Shown one piece after another: positions 54,893 to 63,665 of a stretch of DNA of 64,000 nucleotides (within the stretch, counting starts at the first letter, position 1; each line of letters begins with the position of its first letter). A program made the translations under genes and the position numbers. The stretch comes from VFBF01 sp964530695. Its GTDB lineage: Bacteria > Pseudomonadota > Alphaproteobacteria > Caulobacterales > Aquidulcibacteraceae. The DNA lies in the NCBI GenBank assembly GCA_964530695.1, contig CAZGYQ010000004.1:1-64000 (forward strand), read 5' to 3'. The notes under the pieces are model-generated. The model saw nothing but the letters and a program-made list of their open reading frames with translations. It was not told the origin of the DNA and did not search any database.

Positions 54893-56950
54893 ATGAACAG
54901 ACGCACGCTTCTTTTCGCCGGCGCTGGCGCGGTCGCCATGAGCGGCGTCGACGCCCTGCTCGCCCAGGCGCTCGCCCAGCCGGCCGGACACGCCACGCTC
55001 GGCCGGAACGGCCTCGACCTCACCGCCCGCGACGCGGCAGTGAAGCCCGGCGACGACTTCTTCGCGCACGTGAACGGCACGTGGCTGAAGACCGCCCAGA
55101 TCCCCGGCGACCGCACGCGCTGGGGCTCCTTCGACATGCTGCGCGACAAGGCCGACACCGAAGTGCGCGCGATTATCGAGGAACTCGCCGGCAAGACGGG
55201 CGCAGCGCCCGGCTCCGTCGAGCAGAAGATCGGCGACTACTACCGCGCGTTCATGGACACCGACGCGATCGAGCGCGCGGGCCTTCAGCCGATCCAGGCC
55301 GATCTCGCGCGCATCGCGGCGCTCAAGGATCACGTCGAGGTCGCGCAACTCATCGCGTCGCCCGATATTCCGGTGAACGGCCCGCTCGGCGCGGGCGTGG
55401 GCCTCGATGACGGCAATCCGGACCGCTACGTCGTCGTCATCGGCCAGGGCGGCATCCACCTGCCGGAGCGCGAATACTACCTGAAGGACGACGCGCGCTT
55501 CACCGAGATCCGCGCGAAGTACAAGGCGCACGTGGCGAAGCTCTTGACGCTCGCGGGCCAGAGCGACGCCGACGCCAAGGCCGCCGCGATCTTTGCGCTC
55601 GAGAACGAGATGGCCAAGCGCCATCAGCCGATCGAGGACATGCGCGACTCCACCAAGATGTACAATCCGAAGTCGCGCGCGGACGTGAAGGCGCTGGCGC
55701 CGAACTATCCGTGGGAAGAGAGCTTCGCGGCGGCGGGCTTCGGCAATGTGCAGAACTTCGTCGTCGGCCCCGTGACGGCGGTCGGCGCGCTCGGCGAATA
55801 CTTCCGCTCGACGCCCGTCGATACGTGGAAGGCCTATCTGACCTACGCGCTCGTGCGCAACCGCGCGACGCTGCTGCCGAAGGCGATCGACGACGAGGTG
55901 TTCGATTTCTACGGCCGCACGCTCAACGGCCAGCCGCAGCAGCGCGACCGCTGGAAGCGCGCCACGCAGGCGCTGAACGGCGCGCTCGGCGAGGCCATCG
56001 GCCAGGTCTATGTGCAGCGGCACTTCTCGCCGAACGCCAAGCGCATGATGGTCGATCTGGTGGAGAACCTCCGCAAGGCGTTCGCCCAGCGCGTGGACGG
56101 CCTCACCTGGATGAGCGCGGAAACGAAGATCGTCGCGCGTCAGAAGCTGGCCACCTTCCGGCCGAAGGTCGGCTATCCCGACAAGTGGCGCGACTACGCG
56201 GGCCTGGAAGTGCGCGCGGGCGACGCGATCGGCAACGCGCGGCGCTCGGCCATCTTTGAATGGAACCGCGACGTCGCGCGCCTTGCCGGGCCGACCGACA
56301 AGGATGAGTGGTTCATGACCCCGCAGACGGTCAACGCCTACTACAACCCCGTGTTCAACGAGATCGTGTTCCCGGCGGCGATCCTGCAGGCGCCGTTCTT
56401 CGACGAGCATGCGGACATGGCCGTGAACTACGGCGGCATCGGCGGCGTCATCGGCCACGAAATGGGCCACGGCTTCGACGACCAGGGCGCCAAGTACGAT
56501 CCGCAGGGCGTGCTGCGCACATGGTGGAACGAGCGCGACGTGGCGGCGTTCGAAACGCTCAGCGCCAAGATGATCGCGCAGTACGGGCGCTTCGAGGCGC
56601 TGCCGGGCGTGAACATCAACGGCCAGCTCACCATCGGCGAAAACATCGGCGACCATTGCGGCGTGACCGTGGGCTATGCGGCCTACAAGATCGCGCTCGG
56701 ACGCCGCCGCGCGCCGGTGCTGGAAGGCCTCACCGGAGACCAGCGCTTCTTCATGAGCTGGGCGCAGGTGTGGCGCACGCTCATCCGCGACGAGGCGCTG
56801 CGCAACCAGGTGCAGACCGACCCGCACTCGCCGGGCCGCTTCCGCTGCAACGGCACGGTGCAGAACGTCGATGCGTGGTACGCGGCGTTCAACGTCCAGC
56901 CGGGCGAAAAGCTCTACGTCGCGCCGGGCGACCGCGTGCACATCTGGTAG
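54893..56950 (+). CDS. M13 family zinc metallopeptidase (neprilysin-like)
   Basis: 685 residues. The signal (MNRRTLLFAGAGAVAMSGVD) is Tat-like in its twin Arg. The zinc site H522-E-x-x-H526 is in 'VIGHEMGHGFDDQG', the third ligand is in 'GENIGDHCG', 'NAYYNP.FNEIVFPAAILQ' is the substrate cleft, and the C-terminus 'CNGTVQNVDAWYAAF...VHIW' is the family end. A periplasmic or surface oligopeptidase. ATG 54893 follows GGGAGG. A terminator follows at 56972. Confidence 0.95.
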   Translation: MNRRTLLFAGAGAVAMSGVDALLAQALAQPAGHATLGRNGLDLTARDAAVKPGDDFFAHVNGTWLKTAQIPGDRTRWGSFDMLRDKADTEVRAIIEELAGKTGAAPGSVEQKIGDYYRAFMDTDAIERAGLQPIQADLARIAALKDHVEVAQLIASPDIPVNGPLGAGVGLDDGNPDRYVVVIGQGGIHLPEREYYLKDDARFTEIRAKYKAHVAKLLTLAGQSDADAKAAAIFALENEMAKRHQPIEDMRDSTKMYNPKSRADVKALAPNYPWEESFAAAGFGNVQNFVVGPVTAVGALGEYFRSTPVDTWKAYLTYALVRNRATLLPKAIDDEVFDFYGRTLNGQPQQRDRWKRATQALNGALGEAIGQVYVQRHFSPNAKRMMVDLVENLRKAFAQRVDGLTWMSAETKIVARQKLATFRPKVGYPDKWRDYAGLEVRAGDAIGNARRSAIFEWNRDVARLAGPTDKDEWFMTPQTVNAYYNPVFNEIVFPAAILQAPFFDEHADMAVNYGGIGGVIGHEMGHGFDDQGAKYDPQGVLRTWWNERDVAAFETLSAKMIAQYGRFEALPGVNINGQLTIGENIGDHCGVTVGYAAYKIALGRRRAPVLEGLTGDQRFFMSWAQVWRTLIRDEALRNQVQTDPHSPGRFRCNGTVQNVDAWYAAFNVQPGEKLYVAPGDRVHIW

Positions 56951-56971
56951 ACACTGCAAACTGAAATGAAG

Positions 56972-57003
56972 ACGCCCGCTCCCTCACGGGGGCGGGCGTT
57001 TTT
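56972..57003 (+). terminator. Rho-independent terminator after the M13 peptidase gene
   Basis: ACGCCCGCTCCC pairs with GGGGGCGGGCGT across a TCAC loop (one T-G wobble) and is followed by TTTT. It lies 21 bases after the peptidase stop and also faces the convergent regulator gene. Confidence 0.88.
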
Positions 57004-57017
57004 CGTTGTGTCGCCAA

Positions 57018-58976
57018 TCACGCGGCGAATTTCGGCGCGTCCCGCGCGAGACGGCGCACTTCCGCTTCGAGACGCGCGCGATCGGGCGCATCGACGATGT
57101 AGTCGGGCCAAAGACCCGTCTCCGCCCAGTAGCCGCACAGACCGATGCGCGCGCACAGCGGCAGGAAGCGCTCATGCGCGCGCACGTTCGCCGTATCGGG
57201 CATGAAAAAGATCGAGGTGCCGCTGTTGCCCAGCGTCTCCACGCTCCACTGCGTCCAGAGCTGATGCGGGGGATGCACCGCCATCGCCTGATCGAGGAGA
57301 TCGACCGCCTCGCCCGGCAGGCCGCTCTGCGCCATCGACAGGAACAGCGAGAACGTCACGAACGGCCAGCCGCGCACAAAGGCCGGCGCCATGTCCCTGA
57401 TGGGCGAGGGATCGGCGCTGTTGTCGCGCATGCGCGGCAGCAAAGCGAAGAACAGCGCCTTGCGCTGCGGTATGTGGCTGAAATGGTTCTCGTTCGCGCA
57501 GGCCATCATGTCGGCTGCGCCGTCCCAGTCGCCCGTGCTCATGACGAAGGCGATGCGCGTGCGCCAGACGAACTCGTCGCGCACGCTCATCTCCAGCGCG
57601 CGATCCAGCAGCGCGCGAGCGCCGGCTGCGTCGTTGCGCGCGAAATAGCGGCACGCCCCTTCCAGCGCCATCAGGCGCGGCGAATGCGGATCGTCGCGAA
57701 ACGCCTGCGAGAGAAGGTCGAGCCCTTCGCGGAACCGGCCCACGCCGAGCGCGAACCGCGCCTGCGCGCTACGCAGCAGCCAGTCGTTCGGCGCCGCCTC
57801 CAGCGCGAACTGCAGGATCTTTTCCTGCGCCATCCAGCCGCCGGTGCACGGGCACGGCTCCAGCGTGAACAGCACATACTGCGCGACGACCTCGGTCGGG
57901 TCATCGGCAAGCGCGCGCTCAGCCTCGGCGCGCACCCGCGCGACAGCCGCATCGAAGGTGTCGAGACACCCGCCGAACGTCGTGGCGTTCAGGATGCGGT
58001 TGCAGAGCGTGAGCGCAAGCGTCGCGCGCGCGCGCGCAAAGGCGGGCTCGATGGCGAGCGCCGCTTCGAGATAGGCGATGGCCTTTTCCCAGGCCCACTG
58101 GTCGGGCGTGCGATTCAGCGCGATGGCGCGCAGGTAGAGGTCATAGGCCTGCGCATCGAGCTGCGGCTTCTGTTGCGGCGCGACGATCCGCGCCGAAAGG
58201 CCCGACGCCGTGATTGCGGCGATCTCATCCTGCAGGGCGAACACATCGACGAGCTCGCGATCGAAACGCTCGCCCCACACCACATGGCCGGTGGTTGCTT
58301 CGGTGAGATGCGCAGAGATGCGCACCCGAGCGCCGCTACGTCGCACGGAGCCGTCGAGCACGTGACTTGCGCCAAGCTCCTGCGCGGCCTCGGCCTTGCG
58401 CGCGCCGCGATAGGCGAAGCTTGACGTCGGCCCGATGACGCGCAGGCCGGACACGCGCGACACCGCGTCGAGGATTTCCCCGCTCACGCCGTCCGAGAAA
58501 TACTGCAAATCCGACTCGTCGGAGAGATTGTCGAACGGCAGCACCACGAGCACGGGCGATGCATCGGCGACCGTCGCGCGCGGCGACGGCGATGGCGCCT
58601 GCTCCAGCTCGCGCAGCAGATAGCCGACGCGCGCGATGGTCTCGATGGCGAAGGCTCCGTGCGCTTCGCCGAGGTGGCGCAGCTTCGCGATGCAGCGGTT
58701 GATGGCGTCATCGCCCACCGAGAGCCCGCCCCAGCAGACGGCGATGAGATCGTCGCGCGAGACGACTTCGCCGGACTTGCGCGCGAGCGCCACCAGCACC
58801 TGCATGATCCGCGGCTGCAGCACCGTGCGCTCCTCGCGCGCGATCACCTCTCGCGTGGCCGGACGCACTTCGAGCCGCCCGACAGCAAACGCCGGCGCGC
58901 GGGCAAGCTCGACCGGCGCGCGGTCGCCATCCGCGCCCGTCGGCGATTGATCGGCGAATGATCGTATCAGGGCCAT
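57018..58976 (-). CDS. CadC-like winged-helix regulator with TPR domain
   Basis: 652 residues. N-terminal OmpR-type winged helix (~27-120) with 'RTVLQPRIMQVLVALARKSGEVVSRDDLIAVCWGG' and 'DDAINRCIAKLRHLGE'. A TolB-N/adenylate-cyclase-like module follows (~143-250: 'LVVLPFDNLSDESDLQYFSDGVSGEILDAVSRV'). The rest is tetratricopeptide repeats. No transmembrane helix is visible between the HTH and the rest. Target genes unknown. ATG 58976 overlaps the end of a 36-residue membrane peptide gene. Confidence 0.85.
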   Translation of the reverse strand: MALIRSFADQSPTGADGDRAPVELARAPAFAVGRLEVRPATREVIAREERTVLQPRIMQVLVALARKSGEVVSRDDLIAVCWGGLSVGDDAINRCIAKLRHLGEAHGAFAIETIARVGYLLRELEQAPSPSPRATVADASPVLVVLPFDNLSDESDLQYFSDGVSGEILDAVSRVSGLRVIGPTSSFAYRGARKAEAAQELGASHVLDGSVRRSGARVRISAHLTEATTGHVVWGERFDRELVDVFALQDEIAAITASGLSARIVAPQQKPQLDAQAYDLYLRAIALNRTPDQWAWEKAIAYLEAALAIEPAFARARATLALTLCNRILNATTFGGCLDTFDAAVARVRAEAERALADDPTEVVAQYVLFTLEPCPCTGGWMAQEKILQFALEAAPNDWLLRSAQARFALGVGRFREGLDLLSQAFRDDPHSPRLMALEGACRYFARNDAAGARALLDRALEMSVRDEFVWRTRIAFVMSTGDWDGAADMMACANENHFSHIPQRKALFFALLPRMRDNSADPSPIRDMAPAFVRGWPFVTFSLFLSMAQSGLPGEAVDLLDQAMAVHPPHQLWTQWSVETLGNSGTSIFFMPDTANVRAHERFLPLCARIGLCGYWAETGLWPDYIVDAPDRARLEAEVRRLARDAPKFAA

Positions 58977-59077
58977 GTCGACGAGACCGGGGTTCCGCTT
59001 TGATTGTCCATGCGTTCCGGGAAGAGCGCGATCGCGAACCAGACGACAATGACCCCTGTCACACAGAGACCCGTCAC
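58967..59077 (-). CDS. Putative 36-residue membrane peptide overlapping the CadC-like regulator
   Basis: A GTG-initiated frame of 36 residues: MTGLCVTGVIVVWFAIALFP, then ERMDNQSGTPVSSTWP. It has one hydrophobic helix (residues 3-19) and a polar tail. A ribosome binding site TGGAGG stands seven bases before the GTG. The TGA lies ten bases into the regulator gene, so the regulator start is inside the peptide's last codons. Translation coupling and a sensory or modulating role are inference. Confidence 0.55.
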   Translation of the reverse strand: MTGLCVTGVIVVWFAIALFPERMDNQSGTPVSSTWP

Positions 59078-59138
59078 GTTTGCGCCTCCACTGCTTCCCG
59101 GGATGCACAAGAGTGATCCAACATGAAGGAGATCATAC

Positions 59139-59525
59139 GTGAAGACCATCTTTCGCGCTGTGTGTTTCGCGGCGGCCTGCACCATGGCCACACTGACAAT
59201 GGCGCCGGCGGCGCGCGCGGCGTCCCCGGCTCCGGAGTCCGTCGCGGTGCGCTACGGCGATCTCGACCTCCGCGACGCACATGACGCACAGCTCATGTTG
59301 CGCCGCGTAAAGCGGGCGGCCGACCGTGTCTGCGGCGAGGACATCGCCGTTCAGTACCGCGCCGAGATTCGCAGCTTCAAGGCGTGCCGGCAATCGACCA
59401 TCGCCGCGGCCGTCGTGAAGCTCGATGCGCCGCTGGTGAGCGCGCACTACGTGGCGCAATACGGCGCGCCGGCAGGCGCACATGTGGCGATGCAGGGTCG
59501 TGACGCACGTCAGCCGGTCGGCTGA
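59139..59525 (+). CDS. UrcA family protein
   Basis: 128 residues. Signal peptide to AARA, then the UrcA pattern: 'VAVRYGDLDLRDAHDAQLMLRRVKRAADRVCGED' and a second Cys in 'FKACRQSTIAAAV', implying a disulphide. UrcA proteins of Caulobacter are secreted and respond to uranium and other stresses, function unknown. GTG 59139 follows AAGGAG. Divergent from the CadC-like regulator, which might control it. Confidence 0.85.
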   Translation: MKTIFRAVCFAAACTMATLTMAPAARAASPAPESVAVRYGDLDLRDAHDAQLMLRRVKRAADRVCGEDIAVQYRAEIRSFKACRQSTIAAAVVKLDAPLVSAHYVAQYGAPAGAHVAMQGRDARQPVG

Positions 59526-59539
59526 ACCGGCGCACGTCG

Positions 59540-59573
59540 CTCCAGGGCGGGAGCCCGAACTCCCGCCCTGGAG
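59540..59573. terminator. Perfect 14-bp hairpin between urcA and gshB
   Basis: CTCCAGGGCGGGAG (59540-59553) pairs exactly with CTCCCGCCCTGGAG (59560-59573) over a six-base loop. It lies between two convergent genes, 14 bases after urcA and five before the gshB end. No T run follows on either side, so termination is likely but not certain. Confidence 0.7.
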
Positions 59574-59577
59574 TCGT

Positions 59578-60531
59578 TCAGCGCGCAGCCGCGACCATGC
59601 GCTCCAGCGCATCGATGAAGAGCTTCGGCGCGTCGATGTTGGAGAAGCGCTTCAGCTCCTGCACCAGCGTCGGCGACGTGACGTTGATCTCGGTGAGGCG
59701 GCCGTCGATCACGTCGAGGCCCGCGAACAGAATGCCCTTTTCCTTCAGGAACGGGGCGACGGCGGCGACGATCTCGCGGTCGCGCGCGTCGAGTTCGCCC
59801 GCCTGCGCGACGCCGCCGACGTGGAGATTGGCGCGGAACTCGCCGGCCTTCGGCATGCGCCGCACGACGCCGAGCGGCTCGCCGTCGAGCACGAACACAC
59901 GCTTGTCGCCGTCCTTCACGCCGGGAATGAACGCCTGCACGATGATCGGCTCGGCGCCGACGTCCGCCAGCATCGCGCCCACCTTGGTGAGAAAATCCGG
60001 ATCGCTCGCGCGCCCGCGCGACACGCCTTCCCCGCCCGCGAAGAACGAGGGCTTCAGCACCACCTGGTCGAAGCGCTCCGCAAACGCGAGGATCGCATCG
60101 ATGTTGCGCCCCACGAACGTCTCGGCGAGCAGGTGGGGAAAGCGCAGCGTGGAGATCTTTTCGGGAATGTCGCGCACGCCGGCGGGATCGTTGAGGATCA
60201 GCGTCTTCCCGCCGACAAGTTCAAGCAGGTAGGTGTTCGACACATAGCCCATGTCGAACGGCGGATCCTGGCGGATGAGCACGGCGTCGAAGGTCGAAAC
60301 GTCGGTGCGCGCGCTGTTGAGCGTGGCGTAGTGGCTGGCGGGATCGGGCGAGACCTCCACGCGATGCGCCAGCGCATAGACCTTGCCGGACTCCCACCAC
60401 AGGTCGCTCGGGTGATACCAGAACGTCTCGTGGCCGCGCGCCTGCGCCTCCACCATGAACGCAAGCGACGTGTCGCGTTCGACGACGATGGCGTCGATGG
60501 GGTCCATCTGGACGGCGATGCGCAATTTCAT
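59578..60531 (-). CDS. gshB: Glutathione synthetase
   Basis: 317 residues. GshB joins gamma-glutamylcysteine and glycine using ATP. 'QMDPIDAIVVERDTSLAFMVEAQARGHE' at the N-terminus, 'QDPPFDMGYVSNTYLLE', the ATP-grasp elements 'VVLKPSFFAGGEGVSR' and 'LFAGLDVIDGRLTEINVTSPT' are all present. It follows the GATase gene by eight bases on the same strand, and gshA is not in the window. A YbdK-type ligase lies 39 kb away. Confidence 0.96.
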   Translation of the reverse strand: MKLRIAVQMDPIDAIVVERDTSLAFMVEAQARGHETFWYHPSDLWWESGKVYALAHRVEVSPDPASHYATLNSARTDVSTFDAVLIRQDPPFDMGYVSNTYLLELVGGKTLILNDPAGVRDIPEKISTLRFPHLLAETFVGRNIDAILAFAERFDQVVLKPSFFAGGEGVSRGRASDPDFLTKVGAMLADVGAEPIIVQAFIPGVKDGDKRVFVLDGEPLGVVRRMPKAGEFRANLHVGGVAQAGELDARDREIVAAVAPFLKEKGILFAGLDVIDGRLTEINVTSPTLVQELKRFSNIDAPKLFIDALERMVAAAR

Positions 60532-60539
60532 TGAACCCC

Positions 60540-61232
60540 TCAGAGGTCGGCCTGGTCGATCCAGCGGTGCAGCACGTCGGCGCCCTTGGCCGCAAGCGCC
60601 GCGCCGTGCCTGACCATGTCGGCGCGCAGCGTGCGCGGATCAATCCCCGCGGCGGAAAGTTCGGCGGAACTCCCGATCAGCCAGCGCTCGAAACCCACCG
60701 GGTTCGCCTCCGGGTGGAACTGGAAGCCGATGACGTTCGGCCCGAAGGCGAACGCCTGGTTTTCGCAGATGTCGGTGGAGGCAAGCAGCTGGCTCCCGCG
60801 CGGCAGGTCGAAGGTGTCGCCGTGCCAGTGCAGCGCCAGCGGGTCGTCGGCGAACGGCGCCAGGCAGGAATCGCGCCCGTCCGCGGTCAGCTTGATCGGC
60901 GCGATGCCGATTTCCTTGGCCTTCGCGGGATACACCTTCGCCCCGATCACCTTGGCGATCATCTGCGCGCCGAGGCACACGCCCATGGTCGGCGCGCCGC
61001 GCTTCAGGCGCCGCTCAATGAGGGCGAGTTCGGGGCCGAGAAAGGGATATGTCTCCACATCGTTGGCGCCGATCGGCCCGCCGAGCACGATGACGAGGCT
61101 CTCCTGGCGTTCATCGAGCAGCGGCTGGCCCGCCTCCGCGTAACGCAACGCAAAGCCCCGCTGCGCGAGCGCCGGCCCGAAGGCGCCGAGGTCCTCGTAC
61201 GGCAGGTGACGGATGGCGAGGGCGGTTTTCAT
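60540..61232 (-). CDS. Class I glutamine amidotransferase-like protein
   Basis: 230 residues, GMP synthase-like GATase1. 'VIVLGGPIGANDVETYPFLGPELALIERRLKRGAPTMGVCLGAQMIAKVIGAKVYP' includes the nucleophile C86; the catalytic His-x-Glu is in 'GFQFHPEANP'. No partner synthetase domain is attached. Similar stand-alone proteins act on gamma-glutamyl compounds or glutathione-like thiols, which would suit its position before gshB. That link is inference. Confidence 0.85.
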   Translation of the reverse strand: MKTALAIRHLPYEDLGAFGPALAQRGFALRYAEAGQPLLDERQESLVIVLGGPIGANDVETYPFLGPELALIERRLKRGAPTMGVCLGAQMIAKVIGAKVYPAKAKEIGIAPIKLTADGRDSCLAPFADDPLALHWHGDTFDLPRGSQLLASTDICENQAFAFGPNVIGFQFHPEANPVGFERWLIGSSAELSAAGIDPRTLRADMVRHGAALAAKGADVLHRWIDQADL

Positions 61233-61292
61233 CTTTGACTTCCGCGTACGGAAACAGGCGATGATGGGTCGCTGAACACGGGAGTCACTGTC

Positions 61293-62087
61293 ATGGGCGT
61301 CCACATAAGCCAGGACGGGCCGGTCGTCACGATCACCATCGACCGCCCGGAGGCGCGCAACGCCGTCGATCCGCCCACGGCAGCCGCATTATTCGAGGCT
61401 TTTCGGGCCGCGGAAGCCAATGATGAAATCCTCGCCATGGTTCTTGCCGGCGCGAACGGGACCTTCTGCGCGGGCGCCGACCTCAAGGCCGTGAGCGCCG
61501 GCGCGCGCTACGAGCACGAGAAACACGGCCCCATGGGCCCCTCGCGCCTGCTCCCGGACCGCGAGACGGGAACGCCCGGCGTGTCGCTGTCGAAACCGCT
61601 GATCGCGGCGATAGAGGGCTTCGCGGTGGCGGGCGGGCTTGAGCTTGCCCTGCTCGCGGACATGCGCGTGGCGTCGAAGAGCGCCGTGTTCGGCGTCTAT
61701 TGCCGCCGCTGGGGCGTGCCGCTGATCGACGGCGGCACGGTGCGCCTGCCGCGCATCGTGGGTCAGGGCCGCGCGATGGACATGATCCTCACCGGCCGCG
61801 CCGTGGACGCCGATGAAGCGCTCGCGTGGGGCCTCGCCAACCGCGTCGTTCCCGCAGGCGAAGCGCTCGCACAAGCGCAAAAGCTCGCCGCCGACATCGC
61901 GCGCTTTCCCAACACCTGCATGCGCGTCGACCGCGCGTCCGCATACGCAGGCTGGTCGATGGACATGGACGCGGCTTTGCGCGCCGAGGGCGACCGCGGG
62001 CGCATCGCGCTCATCGCGGGATCGCAGGACGGCGCGAAACGGTTCGCGGAAGGGCGCGGGCGCGGCGGGGATTTCGACGCGATCTGA
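61293..62087 (+). CDS. Enoyl-CoA hydratase/isomerase (crotonase) family protein
   Basis: 264 residues. Oxyanion-hole elements 'GTFCAGADLKAVSAG' and 'AIEGFAVAGGLELALLADMRVAS', then 'WGVPLIDGGTVRLPRIVGQGRAMDMILTGRAVDADEALAWGLANRVV'. The first catalytic Glu of true hydratases (normally in the 'G-L-E-L-A' / 'E-x-G' region) is hard to assign, so hydratase, isomerase or hydrolase activity stays open. Starts ATG 61293, divergent from the GATase-gshB operon. Confidence 0.9.
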   Translation: MGVHISQDGPVVTITIDRPEARNAVDPPTAAALFEAFRAAEANDEILAMVLAGANGTFCAGADLKAVSAGARYEHEKHGPMGPSRLLPDRETGTPGVSLSKPLIAAIEGFAVAGGLELALLADMRVASKSAVFGVYCRRWGVPLIDGGTVRLPRIVGQGRAMDMILTGRAVDADEALAWGLANRVVPAGEALAQAQKLAADIARFPNTCMRVDRASAYAGWSMDMDAALRAEGDRGRIALIAGSQDGAKRFAEGRGRGGDFDAI

Positions 62088-62089
62088 AG

Positions 62090-62470
62090 CTATTGCTGGT
62101 TCTGCGGCAATCCATCTGCAATGTCGTAGTAGTCGCCCTTGTCGGCGACGAAGATGTGCGCGCCGAGGCGCGCGCCGGTGGGCTTGTCGAAGGCGCCCAT
62201 GCCGATCGCGATCCGGCTTCGCCCGGGCGCATCCCAGAACAGCGCCGATCCGCACACCGAGCAGAACCCGCGCCGCACCTTCGGCGACGACTGGAACCAG
62301 GTAAGCTTGTCCTCGCCGTGAATCGTGAGGTTCGCGCGCTCCACATCGGTGGACGCCCAGTAGTGGCCAGATTGCCTGCGGCACTGCGTGCAGTGGCAGG
62401 CGTCGGGAGCGTGCAGATCCCCGGCCACCTCGAACCGCACCGCCCCGCACAGGCATGACCCCGTGTGCAT
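62090..62470 (-). CDS. GFA/CENP-V family zinc protein
   Basis: 126 residues with the zinc-binding pattern of the family: 'GSCLCGAVRFE', 'CHCTQCRRQSGHYWAS' and 'GFCSVCGSALFWD'. The founding member was named glutathione-dependent formaldehyde-activating enzyme, but most members have no known reaction. ATG 62470 follows GGGGAG. It is convergent with the crotonase gene, two bases apart. Confidence 0.92.
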   Translation of the reverse strand: MHTGSCLCGAVRFEVAGDLHAPDACHCTQCRRQSGHYWASTDVERANLTIHGEDKLTWFQSSPKVRRGFCSVCGSALFWDAPGRSRIAIGMGAFDKPTGARLGAHIFVADKGDYYDIADGLPQNQQ

Positions 62471-62582
62471 CTCACATCTCCCCGTCACGGGTATCCATGG
62501 AACAATCTTCGCCGTCCAAGCGCAAGACTGTGGGACTGCGGGCGCGCATTGCAACGGAAAGGACTCGCCTGACGCGGATTTT

Positions 62583-62774
62583 TTCTCCCTCCCCTCGATG
62601 GAGAGGGTGGCGCGAGCGCAGCGAGGGCCGGGTGGGGCGCGCGTGCCGTGAACTGGCGAAAATCTCGTTTGGCGACAATGGTTTAGCCTCCCGCGCCGAT
62701 CTCCCCGTCATCCCGCGCGCACCCCACCCGTCGCGCCTTGCGGCGCGCCGCCCTCCCCATCGAGGGGAGGGAAA
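62583..62774. repeat. Long inverted repeat, family D (copy 2)
   Basis: Hairpin CCCTCCCCTCGATGGAGAGGG at the left, a mirrored CCCTCCCCATCGAGGGGAGGG at the right, and inner arms GGGTGGGGCGCGCG / CGCGCGCACCCCACCC that also pair. Same plan as 15563. It fills most of the 373-base gap 62471-62843, in which I see nothing else. Confidence 0.8.
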
Positions 62775-62843
62775 GGCGCCTGAAATAGAGGAATAGACTC
62801 CAATCTATCCGACCGGACTCCCGGCCATGCCATCCTCTTGCCC

Positions 62844-63569
62844 ATGAGACACGAGCCATCCGCTCCCCTGGCGCTCAAGGACTGCTGGGGCGAGTTCGAA
62901 AACCTTCTGCGCACCATCGAGACGCTGTTCGGCGATTTCTTCGATGCGCCTGCGCTGATCCTGCGCACCGCCGCGCGACGCGTGGAAGCGTGGCTGCGCG
63001 ACGGCGAGGCTGTCGCGCGGGCGCTGCTCCTGGCGATGGCGGCGGCGATGCATGTTGAGTTGAAACCATCGCGCGCGGCGCCATCGCGGAGAGCGCAACA
63101 AGCAAGACCGCAATGGCGGTTCGGATTCGCGGCGCGGATCACGCGCGCGGGAAAACAAGGCGTGCGTTACGCACTTTCGGCTGAACAGAAGCGACGCCTC
63201 GAAGAGGCGCGGCACGAGGAACGCTATCAGCGGCGCATGTTCGGGTCCGATCCCGCGCCGCCGCGCGAAGCGTCCACGTCAACAGAAAGAGGCGCGCCCT
63301 TCACGCTGCTTCCACCGCGCGCGGCGGCCTCCGCGTTCGTCGATCGCGCCGGCGTCGTGCGCCGCTACAACGGGCTCATCCACGTGCTGCAGGCGCGCGA
63401 GACATTCGCGCTGCGGCTGGCGCAGCGCCTCGCACGCAACCGGGATCACACCATCGCCCGCGCGCTGACGCGACGGACGACGAAACCCGGCGAACGTCCT
63501 TCGCCGTATGACTGGCTCGTCGCAGCGTCGCAGACGCACGCGCCGGAATGCATACTGGATTCAAGCTAG
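62844..63569 (+). CDS. Hypothetical protein, Arg/Ala-rich helical
   Basis: 241 residues, not recognised. It is made of Arg- and Ala-rich helices ('ALILRTAARRVEAWLRDGEAVARALLLAMAAAM', 'VRRYNGLIHVLQARETFALRLAQRLARNRD') with a Pro/Ser/Thr-rich region near 130-160. No signal or membrane span. ATG 62844 (MRHEPSAPLALKD) has no strong ribosome binding site. The composition is coding-like and the frame is longer than chance for a frame bordered by repeats, but function cannot be guessed. Confidence 0.6.
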   Translation: MRHEPSAPLALKDCWGEFENLLRTIETLFGDFFDAPALILRTAARRVEAWLRDGEAVARALLLAMAAAMHVELKPSRAAPSRRAQQARPQWRFGFAARITRAGKQGVRYALSAEQKRRLEEARHEERYQRRMFGSDPAPPREASTSTERGAPFTLLPPRAAASAFVDRAGVVRRYNGLIHVLQARETFALRLAQRLARNRDHTIARALTRRTTKPGERPSPYDWLVAASQTHAPECILDSS

Positions 63570-63665
63570 CCCGCCCGCCTGCCGCCACGTCACACGCCGA
63601 CCTGCTCTCGCCAACCGCGGGATCGGGGTTAAGATCACACGCCTGCATTTCCGAGGAGCCCCGCC

